34,835 nucleotides of DNA from positions 1-34,835 of the forward strand of contig JAUCBJ010006126.1 in NCBI GenBank assembly GCA_032718475.1, written 5' to 3'. The translations under genes and the position numbers were made by a program. The notes below the pieces were generated by a model, which was not told the origin of the DNA, ran no database searches, and was given only the letters and a program-made list of their open reading frames with translations. Of the stretch, positions 9,602 through 20,541 are shown one piece after another. This DNA comes from Nemertoderma westbladi. Its lineage: Eukaryota; Xenacoelomorpha; Nemertodermatida; Nemertodermatidae. Position 1 is the first letter of the stretch; each line of letters starts with the position of its first letter.

Positions 9602-9966
9602 TAGTGTTAAAGGCAGTTAGGACGAGCTGACGAGTGAGGAAGGGTACCAACCAAGCATATAAAGCACTTATGGAGTGGCAATAAAAACACTTGAAGAAAT
9701 TGTAATTAAATATTTTAAACTATATAAGTTATCTGGTTATACTGTAGCAGGCCTACGCCTAATTCTGTAATTATATAGGGTATACCAGTTACTACAGTAC
9801 TACAGTCAGACAGTACAGCTACCGTATTACTGTATTAGGTAATGTATTAATCCTGTAGGCCTACTGCTGGAATTAATCTGTTAATATCTTGGTGTCCACT
9901 CCACAGCCACATATCCATCAGTCCATGCGTGACTGCATGATTAGGCCTAGTACAATTGGGTGATGA
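9602..9966. promoter_or_regulatory. Upstream region of the ORP5/8 gene
   Basis: This 365-bp AT-rich interval separates the end of the CACTG element from the start codon. There is a TATAAA-like string at 9659-9664, but nothing fixes a transcription start. An upstream non-coding exon outside this interval is also possible. Two TAGGCCTA motifs (9856, 9942) occur. Confidence 0.25.
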
Positions 9967-10969
9967 ATGGCGCACGTAGATGCACCGGCACCGGTTTCTG
10001 CGTCCCCCGCAATGTCGTCAACTATACCGAAGCATTGTATAACTTCCCCCAACCTTGTAGTCGTCGAGAAGCCCTCGGATTCCGACGAACATTCCCCGTA
10101 CGATTGGCCGGTACAGCAGCAGACACAAACCGGCGGTTTGCAGCTCTCCTCGGTACATCGCAGTAAAAGTGAAAGTAAACTCTACGCATCGGCTGAGCGC
10201 GCCGAGGTCAAACTCGCAAAACGGGAGAGTTTAAAAGCGCAAAAGAAATCCTACCGACAGGAAAAGAAAAAAGCAACAAAAGAACTGATGAGCACTCTGA
10301 AAGATCCATCAGTTATTGTGATCGCCGATTGGTTAAAAATCAGAGGGACTTTACGATCTTGGACTAAATTATGGTGTGTTTTGAAACCGGGTTTACTTGT
10401 TTTCTATAAAAGTTCTAAGCACGGACAGTGGGTGGGTACAATGATGCTGAACGTATGCGAGTTGATCGAACGGCCCAGTAAGAAGGACGGTTTCTGCTTC
10501 AAGTTGTTCCACCCGTTGGACCAGACAGTCTGGGCCCTTCGCGGCCCCAAAGGGGAGACCGTAGGGGCTATTACAATCCCGTTACCTAGTAGTTACGCTA
10601 TAATGCGGGCCTCAAGTGAGGCCGATGGTAAGTGTTGGATGGACGCGATAGAGTTGGCTATCCGCTGTTCCACGCTGCTGATGCGAACACTCCCGGCTTC
10701 TAAGTTCGTCACAGACGCGAGTAACACAGAACTCAGCGCTCTCGACGTTTCCGATGTTAACGACGACGTCCCTAGTTCCCACGGTAACGGTTTCCACGAC
10801 GCCGCTAAGGAGTTGTTTGCTGACGCGACGGGTGGTGGGGATGTGGACGATGTTGACGCGATCATGATGGGCGAGATTTCGGACGAAGAGGAGGACGATG
10901 ATGTTTTAGAGACGGAGTCGCAAACTATACGGGAGTCCAAATACATCGAGGCTCCTAAAGAGGATCTGG
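9967..10969 (+). CDS. OSBPL8: ORP5/8-type oxysterol-binding-protein-related protein, coding exon 1 (PH domain)
   Basis: This exon gives residues 1-334 of an inferred 852-residue protein. ORP5/ORP8 sit in the ER through a C-terminal anchor, contact the plasma membrane through a PH domain and exchange phosphatidylserine for PI4P. Visible here are the family signature SKSESKLY (67-73 region) and a lysine-rich stretch (81-106). A PH domain follows at about 118-240, with ADWLKIRGTLRSWTKLWCVL and RPSKKDGFCFKLFHP, and then an acidic linker (285-320). An in-frame TGA directly precedes the ATG at 9967, supporting this start if there is no upstream coding exon. The exon ends one base into a codon at a GTGAGT donor (10970). 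Vertebrate ORP8 is about 890 residues, so the length fits. An invertebrate co-orthologue of ORP5 and ORP8 is the best reading. Confidence 0.93.
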
Positions 10970-12103
10970 GTGAGTCTGTTGGTCTTCTCAGTTACAATTA
11001 CACAAACCGAACACTCAATACAGCAATAGGCCTATATATAACAATTAATAACATTAGCAATGTTAATGACATTTATTATAAAGTTCCAAAATGTATTATA
11101 TATGTGAGAAATATTCTTTATCATTAGTTGATTGGATACCATACTGCCATACCGTTTTATATTTTATTTTTCTGGCCATTGTTGATATGGTTTCAATTAA
11201 TGTGTAACAGAACAAATTTTATTATTTCCCCATAGAATCATAGACTGCTCTACAGCTCTATTTATTATTATTATTAGGCCTATTATTTGCACCTGAAACT
11301 GTTATTTTACAATAAATTCCACATCGACAGTTATTTACCTGCAACTAAGTGGAAAGTGGCCATCTTGTATTTGTATATTATTATAACTTTCGTTGGGCCA
11401 GCTTTGCAAAGTCGGCAATCATGTCCATGTGGGATCGAACTGGTAACCTTCGGGTTGGAAGTCTGAAGCTCGAACCATTCAGCTAAAGGTTCAGGTAAAC
11501 CTGATACCTTGTATGTCCGCAATTTGCGTCCTCATGGCCTCTATCTGTCAATACCACTGTCCAGTTGTCTGCTGCCACTGTAATCAATCCTACTGTATTT
11601 GGCCGTCTTTGTATTTTATTATTCCGGATGTTCAGCTAATAATTAATCAAGACTTTTATTCTCTGATACACAATAATCTTCTATCATTGAAAATAATTAA
11701 CATTGAGTTTCTTTAATTTAAGCAAATCCATTTTATTTCCTATTCGGATTAAGAAGATCAAGAATCATCGTACCGGTACCGGTATATAATAAAATGTAGT
11801 GGGATAGGTTGGCATGAGGGGGGGGGGCTGCCCTTAGGGTGGCTGTGGCGTGTCAGTTTGGTGTGACACAAACTGATTCGTTTCTACCCTTCCCTACCCT
11901 AGTTAGTATCTACTTCTATAATCCATTGTGCTCAACTCCCGAGCAACATGGGAAATTATCATCTATTTTTAATCAATCTGCAAAATATTAAGGGAACGCA
12001 ATGTGGCGTAATGAATCGAAATTAAGATAGAAAACTGTTAAATGTTCTAATTTAGTTATCTTATTTAACGAATAAATATAATAATCTGTATTTATTTATG
12101 TAG
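10970..12103 (+). other. ORP5/8 intron 1, with SINE fragment
   Basis: GTGAGT donor at 10970 and TTTATGTAG acceptor ending at 12103; the phase (1/2) joins perfectly. The reading frame runs on into the intron to 11127, but family similarity ends at the donor. Inside are two TAGGCCTA motifs (11027, 11275), a tRNA-derived SINE fragment (11391-11511) and a G-run (about 11819-11828). Otherwise it is AT-rich and empty. Confidence 0.85.
11391..11511 (-). mobile_element. tRNA-derived SINE fragment
   Basis: On the minus strand an A-box-like TAGCTGAATGG (11475-11485) precedes a B-box AGTTCGATCCC (11431-11441) at normal tRNA spacing, with a plausible anticodon-arm region between. This is the internal Pol III promoter of a tRNA-derived SINE. 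The flanks are imperfect and no poly-A or simple-repeat tail is clear, so the boundaries are approximate. It is not a functional tRNA: the acceptor stem does not pair. Confidence 0.55.
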
Positions 12104-13008
12104 GGGATCCTGGCGAAGCTTCACAGACCGGGGAGATAGAAGAGGAAAATAAGAGTCTAATCTGGACGATAGTGAAACAAGTTCGTCCAGGGATGGATCT
12201 ATCTCGCGTCGTCCTGCCAACCTTTATTCTAGAACGTCGTTCCTTCCTAGACCGTCTCAGCGACTACTACTACCACTCGGACTACCTCGCCACCGTGGCA
12301 ACTGAAGACGACCCGCTGACCCGCATAAAGTTGGTCCTCCGATGGTATCTGTCTGGCTTCTACAAGAAACCCCGCGGCCTCAAGAAGCCCTACAACCCGA
12401 TACTGGGTGAGCGGTTCCGTTGCATGTGGGCCGACCCCGAGACGCACTCGCGGACATTCTACATCGCGGAGCAGGTGAGCCACCACCCCCCGGTCTCTGC
12501 GTTCTACGTGAGCAACCGGAAGGCGGGCTTCGTCGTCCAGGGGACCATCCTCGCTAAGAGTCGGTTCTATGGGAACTCGATATCGGCAATGTTCGATGGA
12601 TCCGCGACCCTCAGTCTGTTACCCCGCGGCGAGGATTACCGTATTACTATGCCCTACGCGTACTGTAAAGGGATACTTTACGGGATGCTCTCGATGGAGC
12701 TCGGCGGCAAGGCGACGGTTCTGTGCGAGAAGACTGGCTACCGCTGCGATTTGGAGTTTAAACTGAAACCTTTTCTCGGCGGCCCCGAAACGTTTAACGT
12801 GATAGCGGGTAAGGTGAAGCTGGGTAAGGAGACCTTGGCTACCGTCTCCGGGCATTGGGATGGAAAGGTCTACGTTACGGATAAGTCGACCAATGAGGAG
12901 ATGTTGTTATGGGAGCCCAGCGCGGAGGCGAAGTCGCGTCGATTGCGGCGATATCTGATACCGGTGGACGAGCAAAGCGAGTGGGAGTCAGAGCGATTGT
13001 GGATGAAG
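12104..13008 (+). CDS. OSBPL8: ORP5/8 coding exon 2 (OSBP lipid-transfer domain)
   Basis: This exon encodes residues 335-636, the core of the OSBP-related domain that extracts and carries lipid. It opens with GEASQTGEIEEENKSLIW, then QVRPGMDLSRVVLPTFIL (the lid and N-terminal strand). KPYNPILGE follows at about 429-437, then the diagnostic fingerprint EQVSHHPP at about 457-464, whose paired histidines bind the PI4P headgroup. After these come GILYGMLSMELGGKA, LEFKLKPFLGG, GKVKLGKE and GHWDGKVYVTD. All the key family motifs are intact and no lesion is seen. The exon ends in phase 0 at AAG before a GTTAGT donor (13009). The frame stays open for eight more codons into the intron, which I exclude because the next exon continues the homology directly. 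Confidence 0.96.
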
Positions 13009-15310
13009 GTTAGTGGGTGGGTGGATGTATGAGAGGAATTAATGAATATGGGAGAGTCTTTTAGGCTCGTTAAGCCAAGGAATGCCTGTTCACCACCGTT
13101 AATGATCCTAAATTCGTGTTTCGTGACGGGACAGAATTTAGAAACATAACACCCCACAAATTGACTGACTCTAATCTTCTGGCCCTTTTTATTTTGAATA
13201 ATAGCCATATACTTTATCCAAAAAGTAAAACTGATCCAAATTTCCATTCATATTTTAAAAAGTATCGTAATTTAAAAACATTTACTCGCGTGACGGGACG
13301 GAAAAAATGACAGGATAATGAAAGGCCATCAATATTATTTATATTTTGTAGTTTTGAATTTTATTTGAAAATTTAATTATTTATGGAGATTAGAAATTTA
13401 TTACCTTTTAGATAATTCAGCTGCTTTTATTGATTTGGTGCGAATTAAATGCCAATCAAATAGTCAATACCTATAATACAACACCGTTACCACTCCACAG
13501 CCTTCTCGTGCCGTGAACTGAAATTATTTTTAACTGGAACCTAAGTAAACAGCCTCATTCAAACTGAAACTATAACCGAAACTGATACTATTTTTTTGGG
13601 AAACTGGAACTGTAATCCAATAAACAGGTTTTTTTGAACTGAAACTGAAAGTAGTAAGATATTGTTTCAGTTCGCAGCAATGCCTCTGCCAGCCACCAAC
13701 AGCAACAAAGTGCAAACATCCTGCGATGTGATCCAATGTTTTTAACAAACAAACATGGGCTACAAAATTTAATTTAATTTGGCCTACCTAGCTGTTGATT
13801 TTGCCGAGATATAGGCCTATTGACATTCAAAAATTGATCCAGACATATGGACAGACAGACAGATGAACAGATGGACAAGGTAAATATTTCCCGTACTAAA
13901 ACTGTATGTTAACTTCTCTCAATACTCTCAGACATCGTTGCTCCGTTGACTAGTAAAATATATTAAGTAAAATAGGAATTCCACGAACTCGTCGCCCGTG
14001 ACGGGACCGAAATAATATAAAATTCCGTCCCGCCACGAACATGTTATGCAGTGTCCAGTCCAAAACTACTTAACCATTGAGGCTCTAACTTGCTGAATAT
14101 ATACTACATATGTTGTTTCAGAACTTTGTACAGTTTCATATAAATTAAGTCTTTCATAGAAATGTAGCATTAATAATATTCAACGAAATAGTGACGGGAC
14201 GGAAAATTACACTTTGTTTTATAATTTACAACCATCTACAATGAAATTGTTTCAAACAGTATTATACACCACAATGGACAACTTACTAGTGTACTAAGTT
14301 AAGGGGGGGGGGGGGGGTATAGTAATTTTACAACGATTTGGTGGGTTTATGTATTTAGCGTGTAACTTTTGAAGATATGAATGGTTTTTCTTGAATATAG
14401 TCCCATTTCAAAGCTAAAAGATGGGTCATTAACTTAACAAAAAAAAATCCACAATAATTAACGTAATTATGCATAAATTAACATAATTAATGAGGACAAA
14501 TTACGAAACAGTAGAAACACGATTTCTCATTTAGTTCTCAATGGATTTTTAAAATTATTTTTTTGTTTTAATGAGAATTATACCCGCATCAAAGTGAACG
14601 AGCAGAATTTTTCTAGAAATTTTCGATGAAAAATTCCGAAATTTTGGGAAAAAGTCACCATAACTTTTTTCTAATAATTTTCAAAATTATGTTCGTTCAA
14701 TTTATTGCACAGTTTCTGAGCATTCCAAAACAAAAAACAGATTCAAAATCGATTCACAAATGGTGGAGAAAAAGTGTTTCCCATTTTTGAATATGTTCAA
14801 AGAATCGTTTTGAGTGAAATCGCTTTAAAGTTCGGTTATAATAATTCAAACCTTCCCGCCATTTTAGTAATATGGATTTTTTTCCCTTTTCCTTTGTGTA
14901 GTATTTTTCGAATCAATCTTTGGTGCCAATTTTGTACCTAATAAAAGTAACAAACAAAAACAAATTGGCAACATAACAAAATTGATGTTAACAATATATA
15001 GCAGGATGAAAGAAAGCCTTCGCGCAGCACGAGAAATTAAGTGAAGCTTTATTTATAGAACAAATATTACTTTTTTATTAGAATATTAGAATTTTACACA
15101 TATGACTAACATGAAACTTGAATTTAAGACTAATACAAAACAAAATAAGTTACTAGAGATCAGTTAAATGAACTGAAATCAGTTACTAGAGGATAGATGT
15201 AAACTTTTTATTACTATTAAGAAAAGTTAACTTTTCCCCACTATGGAATATAACGCTACTTTTCATATTTTAGTTTTCACAAGTTTTCACTTATACAACA
15301 ATTTTTCTGT

Positions 15311-16180
15311 TAGGGTTTTCCTGGATGGTGATTTTCATTTCCAATGACAGTTTTTTTCGTTTGATGACAGCCAAACTGTATGTTTGGTTATCTGACTGTC
15401 AGTAATATTTTGACAGACTGACTGACAGACCGACATCCACAAATACAGACACGGCGTCGTCAAATGTAAAAACTGACTTCAGAAATGAAATCTCTTACCA
15501 AGAAAACCCTTATAACGGAAATTTTAGCTGGGTTGCGCCGGCTTATCGACAAAATTGCACCGCCACAACTCCTTATCACCCATGACATTTGCTAGATCAT
15601 CCGCATCTTCAAGGCCAGTGTCCTTTAAGATGCGTCTCAAGAAAGTCATGGGCTGTCCCCCATGCTTATTCACTCCATGAGGCTGCCAAATTACAAGATT
15701 ATGCACTGGGTGGTCCTCACGGCGAAAGCAATGTCCTGCAAAGCGGAGGCGATTTCGTTCTAGTGTCAAGCTTGGGGGAACCAATGAGACACCTCCAATG
15801 TTATATAGTGTCTGGTTGGAGATGTGTGCATTGTACTTGACACAATGAACCCGGCGTAGCATTCTTGTGAATGTGCCATCCAGAGATTTGGTGTCCTCAG
15901 CAGTTAGAGCCCAGCATGGACTCCCATAGAAGAGTACTGGAACTACTGCTGCTCTAAATAATCGGACCTTAAGTTTCCGATTAATTCTCGGTGACTTCCA
16001 AATCCTGGAAAGCCTATTCAAGGCTGCCCATGCCTTTCCCTTACGTATTCAAATTTTGATCAGACAGACCGACATACCGCTAGAAAATCCACCACAACTC
16101 GAGAAGTTAAATAGATCTCGCCAAGCCGTTTTCAGATTTAAAATCCTAATAAGATTCTGCTCTTGATGAAATTTAAAAAA
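15311..16180. repeat. Foldback/MITE-like repeat, copy 2, interrupted by a LINE fragment
   Basis: This is the same family as the repeat at 3905-4416. The left arm (15311-15360) has GGGTTTTCCTGG and TTTCATTTCC, the right arm (15470-15517) has CAGAAATGAAATC and CCAAGAAAACCC, and the centre is rich in CTGACTGACAGAC. The tail resumes at about 16050 with CAGACAGACCGACAT, AGCCGTTTTCAGAT and CTGCTCTTGATGAAAT. A LINE fragment sits between right arm and tail; in copy 1 the corresponding positions are directly adjacent. Confidence 0.65.
15524..16045 (-). pseudogene. Non-LTR retrotransposon, reverse-transcriptase C-terminal end
   Basis: The open frame on the minus strand starts near 16045 (GKAWAALNRLSRIWKSP) and runs about 170 residues. 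It carries the thumb and tail motifs seen at the end of RTE-like and related LINE reverse transcriptases: LFRAAVVPVLFYGSPCWAL, LDGTFTRMLRRV, RNRLRFAGHCFRR and ILKDTGLEDADDL. The catalytic palm (YxDD) and the endonuclease are absent. Such 5'-truncated copies are the normal outcome of incomplete reverse transcription. No poly-A tail is evident at the low-coordinate end. It is not an independent gene. Confidence 0.8.
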
Positions 16181-16483
16181 AAAATCAAATTTTTTGACCA
16201 AAATTACTATACCCCACCCCCCCCCCCCCCCCCCACCCCCCTTAACATAACATTGAATTAAAATTAATTTCAAGACTGAGATTTTTCAGAAAATATGATT
16301 CCGTCCCGTCACGATAATTTCTTGCCATTCTCATCTAAAAGAGTGGAATTTTTCAAAAACGGTAACTCAATTAATCACTATTGAATCCATAAAATACAAT
16401 GATGTGCTGGTACAAAAATAAAGTCAGATATTAATTAGCTATTAAAAAAATTTACCCCGGAGTTGACTAATTTAGGATCATTA

Positions 16484-19400
16484 CCCACCATGGCTGATCT
16501 TCCACAGTAAACACTTCCACTATGTTTCCTAAATGAATGACTGTTTACCACCATGAGTGATCTTCCACAGTAAACCCTTCCACTCTGTTTCTTAAAGGAA
16601 TGCCTGTTCATCACCATGGTTGATCTTCCACAGTAAACCCTTCCACTCTGTTTCCTAAAGGAATGCCTGTTCACCACCGTGGGTGATCTTCCACAGTAAA
16701 CCATTCCACTCTGTTTCCTAAAGGAATTCCTGTTCACCACCATGAGTGATCTTCCACAGTAAACCCTTCCACTCTGTTTCTTAAAGGAATGCCTCTTCAC
16801 CACCATGGGTGATCTTCCACAGTAAACCCTTCCACTCTGTTTCCTAAAGGAATGCCTGTTCACCACCATGGGTGATCCTCCACAGTAAACCCTTCCACTC
16901 TGTTTCCTAAAGGAAGGCCTGTTCACCACCATGAGTGATCTTCCACAGTAAACCCTTCCACTCTGTTTCCTAAAGGAATTCCTGTTCATCTCCATGGCTG
17001 ATCTTCCACAGTAAACCCTTCCACTCTGTTTCCTAAAGGAATGCCTGTTCACCACCATGAGTGATCTTCCACAGTAAACCCTTCCACTCTGTTTCCTAAA
17101 GGAATTCCTGTTCATCTCCATGGCTGATCTTCCACAGTAAACCCTTCCACTCTGTTTCCTAAAGGAATGCCTGTTCACCACCATGAGTGATCTTCCACAG
17201 TAAACCCTTCCACTCTGTTTCCTAGAGGAATTCCTGTTCATCTCCATGGCTGATCTTCCACAGTAAACCCTTCCACTCTGTTTCCTAAAGGAATGCCTGT
17301 TCACCACCGTGAGTGATCTTCCACAGTAAACCCTTCCACTCTGTTTCCTAAAGGAATTCCTGTTCATCACCATGGTTGATCTTCCACAGTAAACCCTTCC
17401 ACTCGGTTTCCTAAAGGAATTCCTGTTCACCACCATGGGTGATCTTCCACAGTAAACCCTTCCATTATGTTTGCTAAAGGAATGCATGTTCACCACCATG
17501 GGTGATCTTCCACAGTAAACCCTTCCATTCTGTTTCCTAAAGAAATTCCTGTTCACCACCATGGGCGATCTTCCACAGTAAACCCTTCCATTATGTTTGC
17601 TAAAGGAATGCATGTTCGCCACCATGGGTGATCTTCCACAGTAAACCCTTCCACTCTGTTTCCTAAAGGAATGCCTGTTCACCACCATGGGTGATCTTCC
17701 ACAGTAAACCCTTCCAGTCTGTTTCCTAAAGGAATTCCTGTTCATCACCATGGCTGATCTTCCACAGTAAATCCTTCCACTCTGTTTCCTAAAGGAATGC
17801 CTGTTCACCACCATGGGTGATTTTCCACAGTAAACCCTTCCATTATGTTTCCTAAAGGAATGCCTGCTCACCACCATGGGTGATCTTCCACAGTAAACCC
17901 TTCCACTCTTGTTTCCTAAAGGAATGCCTGTTCACCACCATGGGTGATCTTCTACAGTAAACCCTTCCATTCTGTTTCCTAAAGGAATGCCTGTTCACCA
18001 CTATGGGTGATCTTCCTCAGTAAACCCTTCCATTCTGTTTCCTAAAGGAATGCCTGTTCACCACCATGGGTGATCTTCCACAGTAAATCCTTCCACTATG
18101 TTTCCTAAAGGAATGCCTGTTCACCACCATGGCTGATCTTCCACAGTAAATCCTTCCACTCTGTTTCCTAAAGGAATGCCTGTTCACCACCCCACCATGG
18201 CTGATCTTCCACAGTAAACCCTTCCATTATGTTTCCTAAAGGAATGCCTGTTCAGGGTTCACCACCATGGGTGATCTTCCACAGTAAACCCTTCCACTCT
18301 TGTTTCCTAAAGGAATGCCTGTTCACCACCATGGGTGATCTTCCACAGTAAACCCTTCCATTATGTTTCCTAAAGGAATTCCTGTTCATCACCATGGTTG
18401 ATCTTCCACAGTAAACCCTTCCACTCGGTTTCCTAAAGGAATTCCTGTTCACCACCATGGGTGATCTTCCACAGTAAACCCTTCCATTATGTTTGCTAAA
18501 GGAATGCATGTTCACCACCATGGGTGATCTTCCACAGTAAACACTTCCATTCTGTTTCCTAAAGGAATTCCTGTTCACCACCATGGGCGATCTTCCACAG
18601 TAAACCCTTCCATTATGTTTGCTAAAGGAATGCATGTTCGCCACCATGGGTGATCTTCCACAGTAAACCCTTCCACTCTGTTTCCTAAAGGAATGCCTGT
18701 TCACCACCATGGGTGATCTTCCACAGTAAACCCTTCCAGTCTGTTTCCTAAAGGAATTCCTGTTCATCACCATGGCTGATCTTCCACAGTAAATCCTTCC
18801 ACTCTGTTTCCTAAAGGAATGCCTGTTCACCACCATGGGTGATATTCCACAGTAAACCCTTCCATTATGTTTCCTAAAGGAATGCCTGCTCACCACCATG
18901 GGTGATCTTCCACAGTAAACCCTTCCACTCTTGTTTCCTAAAGGAATGCCTGTTCACCACCATGGGTGATCTTCTACAGTAAACCCTTCCATTCTGTTTC
19001 CTAAAGGAATGCCTGTTCACCACTATGGGTGATCTTCCACAGTAAACCCTTCCATTCTGTTTCCTAAAGGAATGCCTGTTCACCACCATGGGTGATCTTC
19101 CACAGTAAATCCTTCCACTATGTTTCCTAAAGGAATGCCTGTTCACCACCATGGCAGATCTTCCACAGTAAATCCTTCCACTCTGTTTCCTAAAGGAATG
19201 CCTGTTCACCACCCCACCATGGCTGATCTTCCACAGTAAACCCTTCCATTATGTTTCCTAAAGGAATGCCTGTTCAGGGTTCACCACCATGGGTGATCTT
19301 CCACAGTAAACCCTTCCACTCTTGTTTCCTAAAGGAATGCCTGTTCACCACCATGGGTGATCTTCCACAGTAAACCCTTCCACTCTGTTTCCTAAAGGAT

Positions 19401-19795
19401 TACCTGTTCACCACCATGGGTGATCTTCCACAGTAAATCCTTCCATTCTGTTTCCTAAAGGAATGCCTGTTCACCACCCCACCATGGCTGATCTTCCACA
19501 GTAAACCCTTCCATTATGTTTCCTAAAGGAATGCCTGTTCACCACCATGGGTGATCTTCCACAGTAAACCCTTCCACTCTTGTTTCCTAAAGGAATGCCT
19601 ATTCACCACCATGGGTGTTCTTCCACGGTAAACCCTTCCACTCTGTTTCCTAAAGGAATACCTGTTCACCACCATGGGTGATCTTCCACAGTAAACACGT
19701 CCACTCTGTTTCCTAAAGGAATTCCTGTTCACCACAATGGGTGATCTTCCACAGTAAACCCTTCCACTCTGTTTCATAAAGGAATTCCCATTTAT
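16484..19795 (-). repeat. 63-bp tandem satellite (about 52 units)
   Basis: The unit on the plus strand reads ATGGGTGATCTTCCACAGTA, then ACCCTTCCACTCTGTTTCC and TAAAGGAATGCCTGTTCACC plus ACC, 63 bp in all. Units differ at a handful of recurrent positions (CACTCTG/CATTATG, GAATGCC/GAATTCC). Sixty-three bases equal 21 codons, so the minus strand stays open for 480 codons (16435-17877) and again at 18252-18899 and 18874-19212. Frame breaks come from an extra T (CACTCTTGTTTCC) or a CACCC insertion. Variants between units are mostly amino-acid changing, and there is no credible gene start, so I call it non-coding satellite. Confidence 0.93.
17345..19331. repeat. ~1,022-bp higher-order tandem duplication within the satellite
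   Basis: Rare variants recur in the same order with a constant offset of about 1,022 bp. CCACTCGGTTTCC is at about 17399 and 18421, CCACCCCACCATGG at about 18185 and 19207, and TTCAGGGTTCACC at 18251 and 19273. The two blocks are nearly identical, so this was a recent block duplication of about 16 units. A shortened third copy of the CCACCCCACCATGG junction occurs near 19475. Confidence 0.85.
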
Positions 19796-19804
19796 CCCCA
19801 TTAA

Positions 19805-19955
19805 CCAGTCAAGGATGAAAGCCAAGGTTGGGCTAGGCTGCAGCATTTATGGCATTGTGCCCAAACAGTGCGGCCCCATCTGGGGATCGAACCAGGGCTT
19901 CCTAATTGGAAGCCCAGGAGTTTCATAGCTAGACCAAGCTTCTGCTTGGTCTAGT
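19805..19955 (-). mobile_element. tRNA-derived SINE
   Basis: On the minus strand the A-box is TGGTCTAGCTATG (19924-19936) and the B-box GGTTCGATCCC (19883-19893). Between them is an anticodon-arm-like hairpin (GGGCTTCC / GGAAGCCC), and a T-arm CTGG/CCAG encloses the B-box. Downstream TGGGCACAATGCC and GCTGCAGCC form a non-tRNA body reaching to the end of the satellite array. The acceptor stem is not paired, so it is a SINE, not a tRNA gene. Confidence 0.7.
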
Positions 19956-20541
19956 GAGAAGTTTGTATGAGAGGAATGTATTACTCTAAAGATTTGTATT
20001 TACAATTATTTACATAATGTTAACTGAATTCTTTACATCTATAGTTTGTAAACGAAAAATCATTATAATTTTTTTTTTATTTATAAACAAATAAACATAA
20101 TGAAACACTAACTTTTATAAGCTGCTGTCAAAGACTACTCTACTACAATATACAATGTAAATAAGACAATGGGCTGTTGTTTATATCTACTTTATAGGGT
20201 TGTTTTACTGGAATCAATACTTAAATATTTCATCTGTGCTGTTACAACCCCCCACCCCCCTCCCGTACCGGTAGATTAATGGTTTTACTGAAGAATGACA
20301 AAAATATCGGTAATTGCAATTTCATGTTTTCATGTTGACATTTGTGCAACATTTCATGTTGATGTAATTTATTTTAATTTTTGTGAACTTTGATGTTTTG
20401 TTATAATTATATTTGGTTATTATATTATATAATATTTGGCTACATTAAAACCGGTAACCTTCCCTCCTAAACAGACTGTTTGACTTGTGTTATTTTATTT
20501 ACTACGATACTTTTTTTCATCGTATATTTTCCCACCTTTAG
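19956..20541. other. AT-rich end of intron 2
   Basis: Nothing recognisable apart from poly-A/T runs, a C-rich run near 20248-20264 and the pyrimidine tract of the exon 3 acceptor. Confidence 0.5.

Larger units (their letters stand above)
14303..16241. mobile_element. TTAA-flanked DNA element with G-run termini
   Basis: TTAA (14299-14302), then 15 Gs and TATAGTAATTTT (14318-14329), mirror AAAATTACTATA (16200-16211), a C-rich tract (16212-16241) and TTAA (16242-16245). The 12-bp inner repeat is a perfect inversion. The polarity (TTAA then GGG) is opposite to classic piggyBac, so Kolobok-like, mariner-type (TA) or another class remain possible. The body has no transposase. It contains AT-rich sequence (14330-15300), the second foldback repeat and a LINE fragment. 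Confidence 0.55.
13122..16315. repeat. Dispersed GTGACGGGACGG motif, both orientations
   Basis: CGTGACGGGACRGAA-type copies occur at 13122, 13289, 13997 and 14191 in forward orientation, and about 14025 and 16301 inverted. The two at 13997 and 14025 form a short inverted pair. They look like remnant ends of one small repeat family scattered through the intron. I cannot define its complete unit. Confidence 0.5.
13009..20541 (+). other. ORP5/8 intron 2 (7.5 kb, repeat-filled)
   Basis: GTTAGT donor, and a pyrimidine-rich acceptor CCCACCTTTAG ending at 20541, phase 0. From the left it holds a lone partial unit of the 63-bp satellite (13077-13100), dispersed GTGACGGGACGG motifs, AACTGAAAC-rich sequence (13515-13680), a TTAA-flanked element with a MITE and LINE fragment (14303-16241), the 63-bp array (16484-19795), a SINE (19805-19955) and AT-rich sequence to the acceptor. 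No host gene is nested in it. Confidence 0.9.

Noticed and set aside
10970-11127. Continuation of ORP exon 1 to the stop at 11127
   Set aside because: A GTGAGT donor at 10970 and an acceptor at 12103 join family-matching sequence in phase; the extension is AT-rich and unrelated.
11391-11511. Functional tRNA gene
   Set aside because: A- and B-boxes are present but the acceptor stem does not pair and the flanks look like a SINE; the same applies to 19805-19955.
16435-17877. 480-codon ORF of 21-residue repeats
   Set aside because: Antisense reading of the 63-bp satellite. Units vary mostly at amino-acid-changing positions, other parts of the array are frameshifted, and there is no start context.
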